DNA from: an uncultured Kiritimatiellota bacterium
Lineage (GTDB): Bacteria > Verrucomicrobiota > Kiritimatiellia > RFP12 > DVOR01
DNA: 64,000 nucleotides
Reading direction: 5' to 3'
Assembly: GCA_944389945.1 (NCBI GenBank)
Contig: CALXOF010000012.1
Coordinates: 1 to 64,000 of the forward strand
Shown: piece by piece, positions 54,252 to 62,362 of the stretch
Layout of the letters: every line of letters begins with the position of its first letter
Numbering within the stretch: the first letter of the stretch is position 1
Notes under the pieces: generated by a model
Seen by the model: the letters and a program-made list of their open reading frames with translations, nothing else
Database searches by the model: none
What the model was told of the DNA's origin: nothing
Translations under genes and position numbers: made by a program

Positions 54252-54294
54252 GCCCCAAAGATACCGCGCCCCGCCCCCCTTGTCAAGTTTGGGT

Positions 54295-54415
54295 TACGCC
54301 GCCCCGGAGAGTTTTTCCGCAAAGACGCAAGGGGAGCGTGAACCGCTTCGGGCTCCATCGGGCGCTCTGCGGCTTCGCCGCTGACCGCGCCCGCCGCCCT
54401 CCGTTTCGCGCCTGG
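54295..54415. repeat. Repeat family D copy (reverse), with B-type head
   Basis: GCCCCGGAGAGTTTTTCCGC head, then AAAGACGCAAGGGGAGCGTG, AACCGCTTCGGGCTCCATCG, GCGGCTTCGCCGC and CCGCCGCCCTCCGTTTCGCG. It is the reverse of the blocks at 28499 and 34076. The 542-bp gap also holds families C and E. Confidence 0.6.
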
Positions 54416-54419
54416 TCGT

Positions 54420-54500
54420 TTTCTCGAAGTCTCTCCCGTCGCCCCGCAAGGGCGTTCCGTTCTCCTTCCTCTATTCTCTGGGGCGCGTCAGCGCCCCTTG
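54420..54500. repeat. Repeat family C, copy 4
   Basis: CGTCGCCCCGCAAGGGCG, GTTCTCC and TTCTCTG heptamers, then GGGGCGCGTCAGCGCCCC hairpin. Confidence 0.6.
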
Positions 54501-54590
54501 TCCAGCGTGCGCCAGCACGCCAAAATCTGCCTGAATCTGCGAAATCTGCGTTTCCCTACACGGCATGGAGGCTTCCAAGAAATCGGCAGA

Positions 54591-54658
54591 AACGCAAGGG
54601 ATGGGCACGGTAGTGAGGCCCGGAGGGCCGAACGGTGAAGTGCCCAGGCCCTTGCGTT
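54591..54658. ncRNA. Repeat family E hairpin, copy 1 (possible structured RNA)
   Basis: A 68-nt structure: AACGCAAGGG (54591-54600) pairs with CCCTTGCGTT (54649-54658), GGGCAC with GTGCCC inside it, and GGCCC with GGGCC at the tip. The same structure occurs at 59524-59591, with a changed tip loop (GGA to AGA). Independent transcription is not shown; it may be a DNA-level repeat. Confidence 0.5.
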
Positions 54659-54733
54659 CCTTCGTGTCTTCGTGGAACCTTCCCCGACACGCTTGCCCTG
54701 CGTTGGGCCTCAAGACACATAGGGGCACTTTGC

Positions 54734-54739
54734 TATAAT
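54734..54739 (+). promoter_or_regulatory. Extended -10 promoter (TTTGCTATAAT) of the 533-aa gene
   Basis: TATAAT after CTTTGC, about 55 bp before the ATG at 54794. No -35 recognised. Confidence 0.6.
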
Positions 54740-54793
54740 AACGGGCAATGCCACGTGGATGGCGAGGACTCCCCTATCGAATCGGATTGACGC

Positions 54794-56395
54794 ATGAAAG
54801 ACGACGACCAAGAAGACTGCCCTGACTATTTGCTCAAGGATCATTCCCCTTCTGATGATGAAGGCATCTGGGAGGACGATGATGACGGCTGGAAGTACAT
54901 AAGACCGGAGTTCATCGAGCCGGAGTGTTACTCGGAGAAACGTCTGGCGAAACTCTACAGGAAGATTCCCGTGGACGCGGCGACGGAAGACCTGCTTCTG
55001 CGCGCCTTCCGAGCCGCGGCTCAACTCTACGGCGTCATCTCGCTGAAGGACTTCTGGCCGCTCTTCAAAGAGATGTTCCCGGACGTGGTCACCGAGAACC
55101 TGTTCTACGCCTTCACCAAGGTGGCGCGACACGACATGCGCGAAGAATATGACGGCGCGCCCATCTTCTATATCCTCGGCCCGGAAGAATTCCTGGGTGC
55201 GCGCCAAGTCTCCACCCTCCGCGACCGTTACATCGTGAATGGGGATTATGGGAACCCGGATGATGATACATTCGTCGTTGCCATGGCCTGTCAGAGGGAC
55301 TTGGACCTCGATTTCGCGCGTCTGCCGAAAGAGGTGTTCCTGAAATATGCCGACCCACGCTACGTGGAGCCGACACCGGAGGGCGAACGCCTGACGGCGC
55401 TCTTGAAGGACGACAAGCTGGATATGATGCCCATGTCCAGCAAGAATGAGCGAGAAGAGGTTGTCCCGGAAATTTTGGTGTATCTCCGCCGCTACGTCAT
55501 CTTCACCGAGGATACGTTCAAGAACGACCTCTACTGCGAGGACTTCTCTTTCGAGGAAAACGAAGAAGAGAACAAGAAGGTCCTCTTCGAGGCCATTCAG
55601 GCCTTCCTCGACGCCATCCGCCGTCCCGCCCTCAAAGGACACAAACGAGACGAGGTGCAAGAGGCGGTGGACAAACTGGAGCAAGACCTGAAACAGGACG
55701 AGGAGAGGGATGCACTCCTCTCTGACGACGACCTGGAAGACAAGCCGACGTTCAGATGTTGCAGGACGCTGGCACAGATTTACGGCGCCATCCCCATGCA
55801 GGAGGCCTGGAAAACCATTGAGTCCGCCTTCCCCGGGCTTTTCACTGAGGAATCGCTCACGCGCTTTGTCCAAACCTTGGCGCCTTTCAGAGACACGTCC
55901 TTTGCCGCCTATGAGTGCAATGGTACGCTTTATCTCGTCGACAAAGACGTTTTTCGCTACTCAACGCCGAGCTCCAAAGGTGTCCAAACCTTTCTTGATC
56001 GTTGCGCCAAAGACCTGCCTTCCTTGATTCTGACTCCCGAAGAGTTGCTGGAATGCGCCTCGCGTCCCTCCGAGGATAACTATCTTCCTTGGTGCGCGAA
56101 CTACGATGCGGAGCGTGCCGTCAAGGATATTCTCCGAAAGCTGGACATCGATGAGGACGGATGGAAAGACTTTATCATCGACCTCTCTTGGAACATTGAG
56201 CATCTCTCCCCCGACGAGGATCAAGACATCGTCCGTCAAGAAATCCTCCACTCCGCGGCCTACCTGGAGGTCTCCATCCCGCACGCCACGGTCAACGCCC
56301 TCTGCACGGCCTGCGCCAACTACCTCCGCCACCTGCGCCGGCCGCTCCTGCACGGCCACACGCTCGCCGAGGTCGAGGCCCTGCGCGCCAAGTGA
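54794..56395 (+). CDS. Acidic hypothetical protein with internal duplication (533 aa)
   Basis: I recognise no family. The first 35 residues are very acidic (DDDQED, DDDDG). Two homologous halves follow. Unit 1 (about 65-310) has AQLYGVISLKDFWPLFKEMFPDVVTENLF and later RPALKGHKRDEVQEAV; unit 2 (about 325-533) has AQIYGAIPMQEAWKTIESAFPGLFTEESL and RPLLHGHTLAEVEAL. Each unit also has a WFxED-like stretch (CEDFSFEENEEENKK / SPDEDQDIVRQEIL). There is no signal peptide or membrane segment, so it is cytoplasmic. The Shine-Dalgarno site is weak (GGATTGACGC). pyrF follows after 36 bp with its own promoter. Confidence 0.75.
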   Translation: MKDDDQEDCPDYLLKDHSPSDDEGIWEDDDDGWKYIRPEFIEPECYSEKRLAKLYRKIPVDAATEDLLLRAFRAAAQLYGVISLKDFWPLFKEMFPDVVTENLFYAFTKVARHDMREEYDGAPIFYILGPEEFLGARQVSTLRDRYIVNGDYGNPDDDTFVVAMACQRDLDLDFARLPKEVFLKYADPRYVEPTPEGERLTALLKDDKLDMMPMSSKNEREEVVPEILVYLRRYVIFTEDTFKNDLYCEDFSFEENEEENKKVLFEAIQAFLDAIRRPALKGHKRDEVQEAVDKLEQDLKQDEERDALLSDDDLEDKPTFRCCRTLAQIYGAIPMQEAWKTIESAFPGLFTEESLTRFVQTLAPFRDTSFAAYECNGTLYLVDKDVFRYSTPSSKGVQTFLDRCAKDLPSLILTPEELLECASRPSEDNYLPWCANYDAERAVKDILRKLDIDEDGWKDFIIDLSWNIEHLSPDEDQDIVRQEILHSAAYLEVSIPHATVNALCTACANYLRHLRRPLLHGHTLAEVEALRAK

Positions 56396-56403
56396 GCCTG
56401 TGC

Positions 56404-56409
56404 TACAAT
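56404..56409 (+). promoter_or_regulatory. Extended -10 promoter (TGTGCTACAAT) of pyrF
   Basis: TACAAT after CCTGTGC, 22 bp before the ATG of pyrF. Confidence 0.55.
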
Positions 56410-56431
56410 ACCCCAAGAAAGGAACCGAACA

Positions 56432-57148
56432 ATGGCAGAATTGATTGTCGCGCTGGACGTGCCCAACAAGGCCGCCGTGGCCAAAACCCTCGCCACCCTC
56501 GGCGACGCCGTGGACTTCTACAAAATCGGCCTGGAGCTCTTCACCGCCGAAGGCCCGGACATCGTGCGCCTGGTGCGTGACGCCGGCAAGCGTGTCTTCC
56601 TGGACCTCAAGCTTCACGACATTCCCCGCACCGTCGAGCGCGCCGTGCGTTCCATCGGCGGCCTGGGCGCGGAGCTCGCCACCATCCATGCCTCCGGTGG
56701 CAAGGCCATGATCCGCGCCGCCGCGGACGCCGCCGCGGAGTTCGGTGCCAACGCGCCCAAAATCCTCGCCGTCACCTGCCTCACCTCTCTGGACCAGGGT
56801 GACCTGGACGACCTGGGCGTCTCCCGCGCCATGCCCGCGCAGGTCGAGGCCCTCGGCCTCTTGGCCATCACAAACGGCGCCGACGGCATCGTCTGCTCGC
56901 CTAAAGAAGTCGCGGCCATGAACCGCGTCCTCATCCCCGCCGCGCAGGGCCGCCCCGTCTGCTTCATCACCCCCGGCGTGCGCCCCGCCGGCGCCGCGGT
57001 GGGCGACCAAAAGCGCGTCGCCACCCCCGCCGGCGCCGTCCGTGACGGCTCCACCCACTTGGTCGTCGGCCGTCCCATCCTCGAGGCGCCGGACCCCGTG
57101 GCCGCCGCCCGCGCCATCCGCGCCGAAATGGACGCCGCCCTCGCCTGA
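56432..57148 (+). CDS. pyrF: Orotidine-5'-phosphate decarboxylase (238 aa)
   Basis: Final step of UMP synthesis. The active-site tetrad sits in DLKLHDIPRTV, with Asp58, Lys60 and Asp63. The N-terminal LIVALDVPNKAAV, the TIHASGGKAMI segment and VVGRPILEAPDPVAAARAI complete the TIM barrel. Group I OMP decarboxylase, usual length. AAAGGAA precedes the ATG. It has its own extended -10 and is followed by a small TIR pair. Confidence 0.96.
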   Translation: MAELIVALDVPNKAAVAKTLATLGDAVDFYKIGLELFTAEGPDIVRLVRDAGKRVFLDLKLHDIPRTVERAVRSIGGLGAELATIHASGGKAMIRAAADAAAEFGANAPKILAVTCLTSLDQGDLDDLGVSRAMPAQVEALGLLAITNGADGIVCSPKEVAAMNRVLIPAAQGRPVCFITPGVRPAGAAVGDQKRVATPAGAVRDGSTHLVVGRPILEAPDPVAAARAIRAEMDAALA

Positions 57149-57158
57149 GGCAGTGCCC

Positions 57159-57207
57159 CAATACTGTCCGGTGAAATCGGCAGTGTGCATTTCCCCGGAC
57201 AGTATTG
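57159..57207. repeat. Solo pair of TIR-like ends (49 bp)
   Basis: CAATACTGTCCGGTGAAA (57159-57176) faces TTTCCCCGGACAGTATTG (57190-57207), 17 of 18 matching as inverted repeats with only 13 bp between. It looks like a stripped-down element, the shortest TIR pair in the window. Confidence 0.65.
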
Positions 57208-57219
57208 GCACAGCGCCGT

Positions 57220-57450
57220 GTTTGTCGCGCGCTTGCCGCGCGTTCCGTTCTCCGTAGCAGTGGAAGGTTTGGCGCTTCGCGCCTGCACGCTCCGTTCTCT
57301 GTTCTCCGGGGGGGCGCGCCAGCGCCCCTCGCCCCGCAGGGCAAACCTTCCACACCCTCCCAACGCCTCACCCGTTGCGCGCTTGCCGCGCGCCCCGTTC
57401 TCCGTTTTCCGTTTTCCGTTCTCCGGGGCGGCGTACGCCGCCCCTCTGCA
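57220..57450. repeat. Repeat family C, composite array
   Basis: Two copies of CGCGCGCTTGCCGCGCG (near 57223 and 57379), GTTCTCY-type heptamers, GGAAGGTTTGGCGCTTCGCG, and hairpins GGGGCGCGCCAGCGCCCC and GGGGCGGCGTACGCCGCCCC. The 372-bp gap contains only these repeats and a promoter. Confidence 0.7.
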
Positions 57451-57468
57451 CGTCGGCAGAAGCTTTGC

Positions 57469-57474
57469 TACAAT
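57469..57474 (+). promoter_or_regulatory. Extended -10 promoter of the DUF721-like gene
   Basis: TACAAT after CTTTGC. The ATG at 57473 lies within the box, so translation must begin later, at 57521. Confidence 0.5.
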
Positions 57475-57520
57475 GAATACGAAAGGAGTTGGACGAAGGC
57501 AAGACAAGCCGACGCACACA

Positions 57521-57967
57521 ATGAAGAAGTCTCAGGCATATGTCACGCGCGGGGTACCCGCCGCGCGGGCGCTTCCGGAATGGGAGCCGCCCGTGTCGGT
57601 GCCGCGTGTGCCCCATCCCTCCGCGCTCAACCCCGCCGACCTGCCGCGCGACCGCGGGATGGCCGGCCCCATCGGCGCCTATGAGATCCCGCCTCTCGCC
57701 AACAGCGTGCCGAAGGGACTTGAGGCGTTAGCCGAGCACCTGCGCGGCGAGGACCCGATGGACATCGTGAACGCCGCGCTGGACACCCTTCTGCCGCCCG
57801 CCGAGCGGCACCGCCTGGCCGTGGAATCCTTTGCCAACGGTTTGCTCGTCCTCTCCCTGGCCCGCCGCGAAGACCGCTTCACCTACAATCGCTTCATCGT
57901 GCCCAAACTCCGCGCCGCGCTCACCCCCACGCTGGGCCGCCTCACCATCCGCCTCATCGATCGCTGA
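57521..57967 (+). CDS. DUF721/DciA-like protein (148 aa, tentative)
   Basis: The C-terminal 75 residues (GEDPMDIVNAALDTLLPPAERHRLAVESFANGLLVLSLARREDRFTYNRFIVPKLRAALTPTLGRLTIRLIDR) resemble DUF721/DciA proteins, some of which load the replicative helicase. The order of segments (a helical pair, a hydrophobic GxLxLxL strand, then a terminal IxIRLI strand) fits, but similarity is weak. The N-terminal 70 residues are Pro/Arg/Ala-rich and probably disordered. ATG 57521 is the first usable start after the promoter; the AAGGAG at 57483 is too far. It precedes waaA by 5 bp. Confidence 0.5.
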   Translation: MKKSQAYVTRGVPAARALPEWEPPVSVPRVPHPSALNPADLPRDRGMAGPIGAYEIPPLANSVPKGLEALAEHLRGEDPMDIVNAALDTLLPPAERHRLAVESFANGLLVLSLARREDRFTYNRFIVPKLRAALTPTLGRLTIRLIDR

Positions 57968-57972
57968 CCGCC

Positions 57973-59298
57973 ATGAAATGGTTCCTCTACAACTTCCTCT
58001 TCGCCATCGCCTACGTGTTGATGATGCCCAAGTTCCTCCTGCGCATGGCCAAGCGCGGCGGCTACGCCAACCGCTTCGCCGACCGCTTCGGGCGCTACCC
58101 CAAGGAGATCCGCGACCGCCTGGCCGACGGCACGCCGCGCGTCTGGGTGCACGCCGTCTCCGTGGGCGAGGTCGCCGTGGCCGGCCAGCTGATGGACGAA
58201 CTCCGCCGCCAACGCCCCGGCCTGGCCTTCGTCCTCTCTGTCACCAGCAGCACGGGCTGGGCCCAGGCCGAGAAGTGCGTCGGCCCCAATGACGTCCTCA
58301 TCTACAATCCCCTCGACTATCCCGGCTGCGTGCGCCGCGCCCTGCGCACCTTCCGCCCCTTGGCCTACGTCATCACCGAGACCGAGCTCTGGCCGAACGT
58401 CATCCGCCGCGTCACCGACCTCGGCATCCCCGCCTTCCTCGTCAACGCCCGCATCTCCGACCACAGCGCGCCTGGCTACCGCCGCCTCCGCTGTTGGTTT
58501 GGCCCCGTCCTCAACCGCCTCACCCACATCTACGCCCAAAGCGACCTCGATGCCCGCCGCCTGACCGACGCCGGCTGCGACCCCGCCCGCATCACCGTCA
58601 CCGGCACCATGAAGTTCGACGTCGCCCACCGCGTCCCCGAAAAGGAGGCCACCCTCCGTGCCTACCTCGACGCCGCCGGCTTCGACCCCGCCGCGCCCAT
58701 CCTCCTCGGCGGCTCCACCTGGCCCGGCGAAGACACCTTCATCCTCGGCGTCTACCGCAAGGCCCTCGCCAAATGCCCCGACCTCCGCCTCGTCATCGTC
58801 CCCCGCCACTTCGAGAAGGCCGGCGACGTCGAAATCGCCATCCGCACCGCGGGTTTCCCCTGCCTGCGCAAATCCCGCGCCCCCGCCACCCCCGACCGCC
58901 AGCCCAAAGACACCGTCCTCCTGGCCGACACCACCGGCGAGCTCATGGGCTTCTACGGCCTCTCCACCGTCGCCTTCGTCGGTAAGAGCCTCTACGAAAA
59001 GGGCGGCCAAAACATGATTGAGCCCTGCCTCTGCGGCTGCGCCACCGTCGTCGGCCCCCACACCGAGAACTTCCGTCCCGTGATGAGCGACCTCCTCGCC
59101 CAAGGCGCCCTCCTCCAAGGCTCCGACGTCCCCGACACCGAAGCCAAACTACTCGGCCTCTTCGCGGACCCCGCCGCCCTCACCGCCCTAGGCCAACGCG
59201 CCACCGAAGCCGTCGAGCGCCGCCGCGGCGCCACCCCCCGCATCGCCGCCGCCATCCTCGCCACCCTCTCTGACCGCCCACCCCCACTCACTCTCTGA
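57973..59298 (+). CDS. waaA: 3-deoxy-D-manno-octulosonic acid transferase (441 aa)
   Basis: Adds Kdo to lipid A, proof of an LPS-containing outer membrane. The single N-terminal membrane anchor is YNFLFAIAYVLMMPKFLL. WVHAVSVGEVAVA carries the conserved active-site Glu. Next come ETELWPNVI and VNARISDHSAPGYR. The C-terminal GT-B domain includes GGSTWPGEDTFIL, VPRHFEKA, GELMGFYGLSTVAFVGKSL, GGQNMIEPC and VVGPHTENF. Length is usual (about 420-440). It closes the pyrF-to-waaA run and is followed by repeat A. Nothing suggests a bifunctional form from sequence alone. Confidence 0.95.
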   Translation: MKWFLYNFLFAIAYVLMMPKFLLRMAKRGGYANRFADRFGRYPKEIRDRLADGTPRVWVHAVSVGEVAVAGQLMDELRRQRPGLAFVLSVTSSTGWAQAEKCVGPNDVLIYNPLDYPGCVRRALRTFRPLAYVITETELWPNVIRRVTDLGIPAFLVNARISDHSAPGYRRLRCWFGPVLNRLTHIYAQSDLDARRLTDAGCDPARITVTGTMKFDVAHRVPEKEATLRAYLDAAGFDPAAPILLGGSTWPGEDTFILGVYRKALAKCPDLRLVIVPRHFEKAGDVEIAIRTAGFPCLRKSRAPATPDRQPKDTVLLADTTGELMGFYGLSTVAFVGKSLYEKGGQNMIEPCLCGCATVVGPHTENFRPVMSDLLAQGALLQGSDVPDTEAKLLGLFADPAALTALGQRATEAVERRRGATPRIAAAILATLSDRPPPLTL

Positions 59299-59334
59299 CC
59301 ACCCCATAAGGGCCCTTTCTGGACCCTTAAGGGT

Positions 59335-59420
59335 TTCGACCCCGACCACTATAGGGTCTCACCCTCGACCACTATAGTGGTTGACCTCGGACCACTATAG
59401 GGTCTCAGAAAGCCCCTTTA
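59335..59420. repeat. Repeat family A, copy 5
   Basis: CCGACCACTATAGGGTCTC, then GACCACTATAGTGGTTGACC, and GGACCACTATAGGGTCTCAG, preceded by CCCTTAAGGGTTTCG. Same orientation and nearly the same sequence as copy 1 at position 1. In the 494-bp gap there are also family E and a promoter. Confidence 0.9.
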
Positions 59421-59523
59421 CGAACGTCCCAAAAGGGCTAGAAGAGACGGGAGGTAGCCGACGCTGTCTCCGCACTACAAATCTTACCGTACCGTCTCTG
59501 TGCGAGTTCAAGAAAACGGCAGG

Positions 59524-59591
59524 AACGCAAGGGATGGGCACGGTAGTGAGGCCCAGAGGGCCGAACGGTGAAGTGCCCAGGCCCTTGCGTT
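59524..59591. ncRNA. Repeat family E hairpin, copy 2
   Basis: Second copy of the 68-nt structure at 54591: AACGCAAGGG pairs with CCCTTGCGTT, GGGCAC with GTGCCC, GGCCC with GGGCC. The tip loop differs, as a true structure would allow. Confidence 0.5.
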
Positions 59592-59695
59592 GCTTTGGTG
59601 TTTTCGTGGAAAACTCCCCCCACCAACCCTGCAACCTCAAGCACTCACCAAAGAATCAGTTGGCAAAATGATTTGCGGCCTCCTCCATGCTTTGC

Positions 59696-59701
59696 TATGC
59701 T
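59696..59701 (+). promoter_or_regulatory. Extended -10 promoter of the LPS glucosyltransferase
   Basis: TATGCT after TTTGC, about 92 bp before the ATG at 59793; less certain than others because of the long leader. Confidence 0.35.
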
Positions 59702-59792
59702 AATAGTATGTATGTAGTTGTCGCGATAGACTCAACCCATTTTTGGCCCATGTGCATGGGCCAGGGGAACGCGTTATCTAGGGGGGACAACC

Positions 59793-60557
59793 ATGATTGA
59801 AGCCTCTGTCTACATGATCACGAAGAACGAGGAGCGTTACCTCGAAGCGACATTGGCCTGCCTAAAGGACTTCGCGGAGGTGGTGGTGGTGGACTGCGGG
59901 AGCACCGATCGCACGCCCGAAATCGCCAAGAGCTTTCCAAACGTCCGCTTCTTCCATCACGATTGGGAGGGCTTCGCCAAGCAGAAGCAGTGGGCCCTTG
60001 ACCAATGTACCCATGAGTGGGTGGTCAACGTTGATGCCGATGAGCACGTTCAACCCGAGCTCGCGCAAGAGATTGGCCGCGTGGTGCAGGAAAACAAGGT
60101 CGATGGTCTCTACTTCGTCATCAGCGACGTCTTTATGGGCCGCCCCTGCCGCCTTTGGAAAGTCAGCGGGCGCCTCCACTGCTTCCGCAAATCCTGCGGG
60201 CGTTACGACCTCACCAACGACGTCCACGAAGGCATCCTCTTCACCGGCAAGGCCACCGCCAAGACCCACGCCGCGGTCCTCCACTACGGCATCCCCGATG
60301 CCGCCACCGCCGTCGCCAAGCAGAACCAATACTCCACCCTCCGCGCCCAAGAGAAGTTCCGCAAAGGCAAGCGCGCCAAACCCCTCAAACTCCTCTTCAT
60401 CCGCCCCTTCACCTTCCTGGCGCAATACTTCGGCAAAGGCAACTGGCGCGATGGCTGGGCCGGCTTCATCCGCTCCCAGCTCGCCGCCAACTACGCCTTC
60501 ATGAAAGAGGCCAAGCTCCTCGCCCTCTGGCGCAATCCCCCCACCGACACCCCCTGA
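59793..60557 (+). CDS. Family GT2 glycosyltransferase, WaaE/KdtX-like (254 aa)
   Basis: Inverting GT-A enzyme of the LPS core or O-antigen type. MITKNEERYLEATLACLKDF is the family opening, followed by VVVVDCGSTDRTPEIAKSF and the DxD-like NVDADEHV. The region after it (AFFVISDVF-like VDGLYFVISDVFMGRP, then SGRLHCFRK and the LFIRPFTFLAQYF end) is shared with LpsC/WaaE-like glucosyltransferases. GGGGGG precedes the ATG by about 5 bp. It is on the plus strand, opposing a run of minus-strand sugar genes. Confidence 0.9.
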   Translation: MIEASVYMITKNEERYLEATLACLKDFAEVVVVDCGSTDRTPEIAKSFPNVRFFHHDWEGFAKQKQWALDQCTHEWVVNVDADEHVQPELAQEIGRVVQENKVDGLYFVISDVFMGRPCRLWKVSGRLHCFRKSCGRYDLTNDVHEGILFTGKATAKTHAAVLHYGIPDAATAVAKQNQYSTLRAQEKFRKGKRAKPLKLLFIRPFTFLAQYFGKGNWRDGWAGFIRSQLAANYAFMKEAKLLALWRNPPTDTP

Positions 60558-60569
60558 CGCCGCCGCGCC

Positions 60570-61364
60570 TCACAGGTCGAGGAAGCCGCCGCGATAGGGA
60601 TTGTTGTGGCAGAAGAGGCCTGACGTGAGATAACGGGGGATGGTGGTGACGTGGAAGGCCTCGGCGGCATGGGCGGCGAAGCAGTGGATGCCGCGGTAGA
60701 TGTTGAGGGCGGAGATTTTGTCGGCATAAGGCACGGGGTTGCCATTCAGCTGTGAGGGGTAGCCCTGCAGCAGGTCGATTTTGCGCGCCAGCAGGTCTTT
60801 GTCCATACGCAGGAGTGCGTTGGGCGTCCAAGGCCCGCCCATCGGCATCCAAACCTCGTAGAAGGCGATGCGGGGGCCGCCGAAGACAATGCCCAGGCGC
60901 AGGAGGAGGCGTTTGAAGAGTCTGTTGGTGATGTAGCGGTGCTCGCGGTGGCCGTCGCGCGGGTGCGGCAGAAAGACACAGGCATACTTGCGAATGTCGC
61001 GAAGAGCCTCCAGGTAGTCCGGAACGTGCGCATGAATCTGACGGTACATCGGCGGCTTGCCGAAGATGCGCGAGATGGAGGCATGACCGCCGGGCGTGCC
61101 GTCCGGATTACGCAAAGCCTTGGCCATCACGGCGTGAAACTCCGCGATGCGGATGTCCGCGTCTTCCTCCGGTGTACGCCCGAACTCGGCGAAACCGGCG
61201 CTGCTGAGGCAGAGCACATCACATTGCCCCGGATGGGACAACATAAAGGCGCCGCATCCGAGCACCTCATCGTCGGGATGCGGACAGACAATCAAGAAGC
61301 GGTCCCTCTCCTCGAACGGCGAGGGCCGCAACACATGCGCATCAATCCCATGCTTCGCAATCAT
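60570..61364 (-). CDS. PIG-L family deacetylase (264 aa)
   Basis: Zinc hydrolase removing N-acetyl groups from amino sugars (LmbE/PIG-L type). The signature HPDDE (29-33) with metal ligands lies in IVCPHPDDEVLGCGAFM. Later HPRDGHREHRYITNRL supplies the third metal ligand (His). It lacks a signal peptide, so it acts inside the cell on a sugar-nucleotide or lipid-linked glycan (inference). Length is normal for the family. It is at the head of the minus-strand sugar cluster's downstream end, 12 bp from the convergent GT2 gene. Confidence 0.9.
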   Translation of the reverse strand: MIAKHGIDAHVLRPSPFEERDRFLIVCPHPDDEVLGCGAFMLSHPGQCDVLCLSSAGFAEFGRTPEEDADIRIAEFHAVMAKALRNPDGTPGGHASISRIFGKPPMYRQIHAHVPDYLEALRDIRKYACVFLPHPRDGHREHRYITNRLFKRLLLRLGIVFGGPRIAFYEVWMPMGGPWTPNALLRMDKDLLARKIDLLQGYPSQLNGNPVPYADKISALNIYRGIHCFAAHAAEAFHVTTIPRYLTSGLFCHNNPYRGGFLDL

Positions 61365-61405
61365 TCCGCTTTCTTTCTATACGCAATGGCTTCTTTTGCC
61401 CACAC

Positions 61406-62350
61406 TCACCGATTGCCCAATCCGCAATTCCTGAGACACCGCCGCCACCGCAAAAATTTCTTTGGTGTCCAGGCAAAGTAAGAAAGCCGATTCCTGCGCA
61501 TGAGCGCTGCGATTCGGCGAACCACGGCGCGGCGCGTGGCCACGTCATAACGATAATCGCCAAGCGCTTTGACAAGATCCGAGAACGCCTTGAGCAGAAA
61601 TTTACGAAGACGTCGGCGGTAACACGCAGGGATGACCGCCGGCAACTTGCGCAGGAAGCGAAGTTGGGCAAAGAGATAGCGGGGCGGCGCCTGCACGGAG
61701 ACGGCTCCGTCATGCCGACGATAAAAGTAGTAAGCCCCCGGAAGCAATGCCAATCCTTTTCGGAACCGAGCGAAGGCTGAGAAGGTAAAAAGCGCATCGT
61801 CAGACCCAAACAGCACGGGGTCAAAATGCAACGCTCCGAGAGAAGTGCGACGCCAGAGTTTGGTCCAAATCGAGACCATAAGCTGGCTTTGCGAAAGCAA
61901 CCAAGCGCAAGGATCCGCAATCAAGCAGGCACGCCCTGGCGTGGGCTCCCAAGCCGGACCTTCCGACTGAAACCGCACCATGGCGCAATCCGCTCCCGTG
62001 GAGACGATGGCATCCAGAAGCACCTCCAGAAACTGTGGATGATAAACATCGTCTTGGTCAATAAAGGCGATAAACTCCCCACGAGCCAGCTCAAGTCCTC
62101 GATTTCGCGTGGCGGCAACCCCGGCGTTGGGATACTCGCGCACGATGAAACGCGGATCGTCCTGGGTGAGCGTGCGCGCGAAGTCGGCCATCCCATTGCC
62201 GCTCCCATCGTCCAGGCAAAGGCATTCCCAGTCCGTGAAGGTCTGGGCCTTGATGGAAGCCACCGTCTCCGGAAGAAAGTCCTTCACGCGATAAAGCGGC
62301 AGGATGATGGAAATCCGAGGGGGCACTCCCATGGTATCAGACTTTTCCAT
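61406..62350 (-). CDS. Family GT2 glycosyltransferase (314 aa)
   Basis: GT-A fold transferase of an O-antigen or capsule cluster. RISIILPLYRVKDFLPETVASIKAQTFTDWECLCLDDGSGNG opens it with the nucleotide site. DD(V)YHPQFLE after AFIDQ is the metal-binding DxD. The C-terminal part contains YYFYRRHDGAVSV and a basic tail (RRIAALMRRNRLSYF). I chose ATG 62350 because GGAGG lies five bases upstream; a GTG two codons earlier is less likely. It is between the GT10 gene and the deacetylase on the minus strand. Confidence 0.9.
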   Translation of the reverse strand: MEKSDTMGVPPRISIILPLYRVKDFLPETVASIKAQTFTDWECLCLDDGSGNGMADFARTLTQDDPRFIVREYPNAGVAATRNRGLELARGEFIAFIDQDDVYHPQFLEVLLDAIVSTGADCAMVRFQSEGPAWEPTPGRACLIADPCAWLLSQSQLMVSIWTKLWRRTSLGALHFDPVLFGSDDALFTFSAFARFRKGLALLPGAYYFYRRHDGAVSVQAPPRYLFAQLRFLRKLPAVIPACYRRRLRKFLLKAFSDLVKALGDYRYDVATRRAVVRRIAALMRRNRLSYFAWTPKKFLRWRRCLRNCGLGNR

Positions 62351-62362
62351 GTGCACCTCCGG

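Noticed and set aside
53071..54258. 395-codon minus-strand ORF overlapping the MFS gene
   Set aside because: Out of frame with the transporter, Gly/Arg-rich, and no membrane pattern; the 53088-54251 frame is the real gene.
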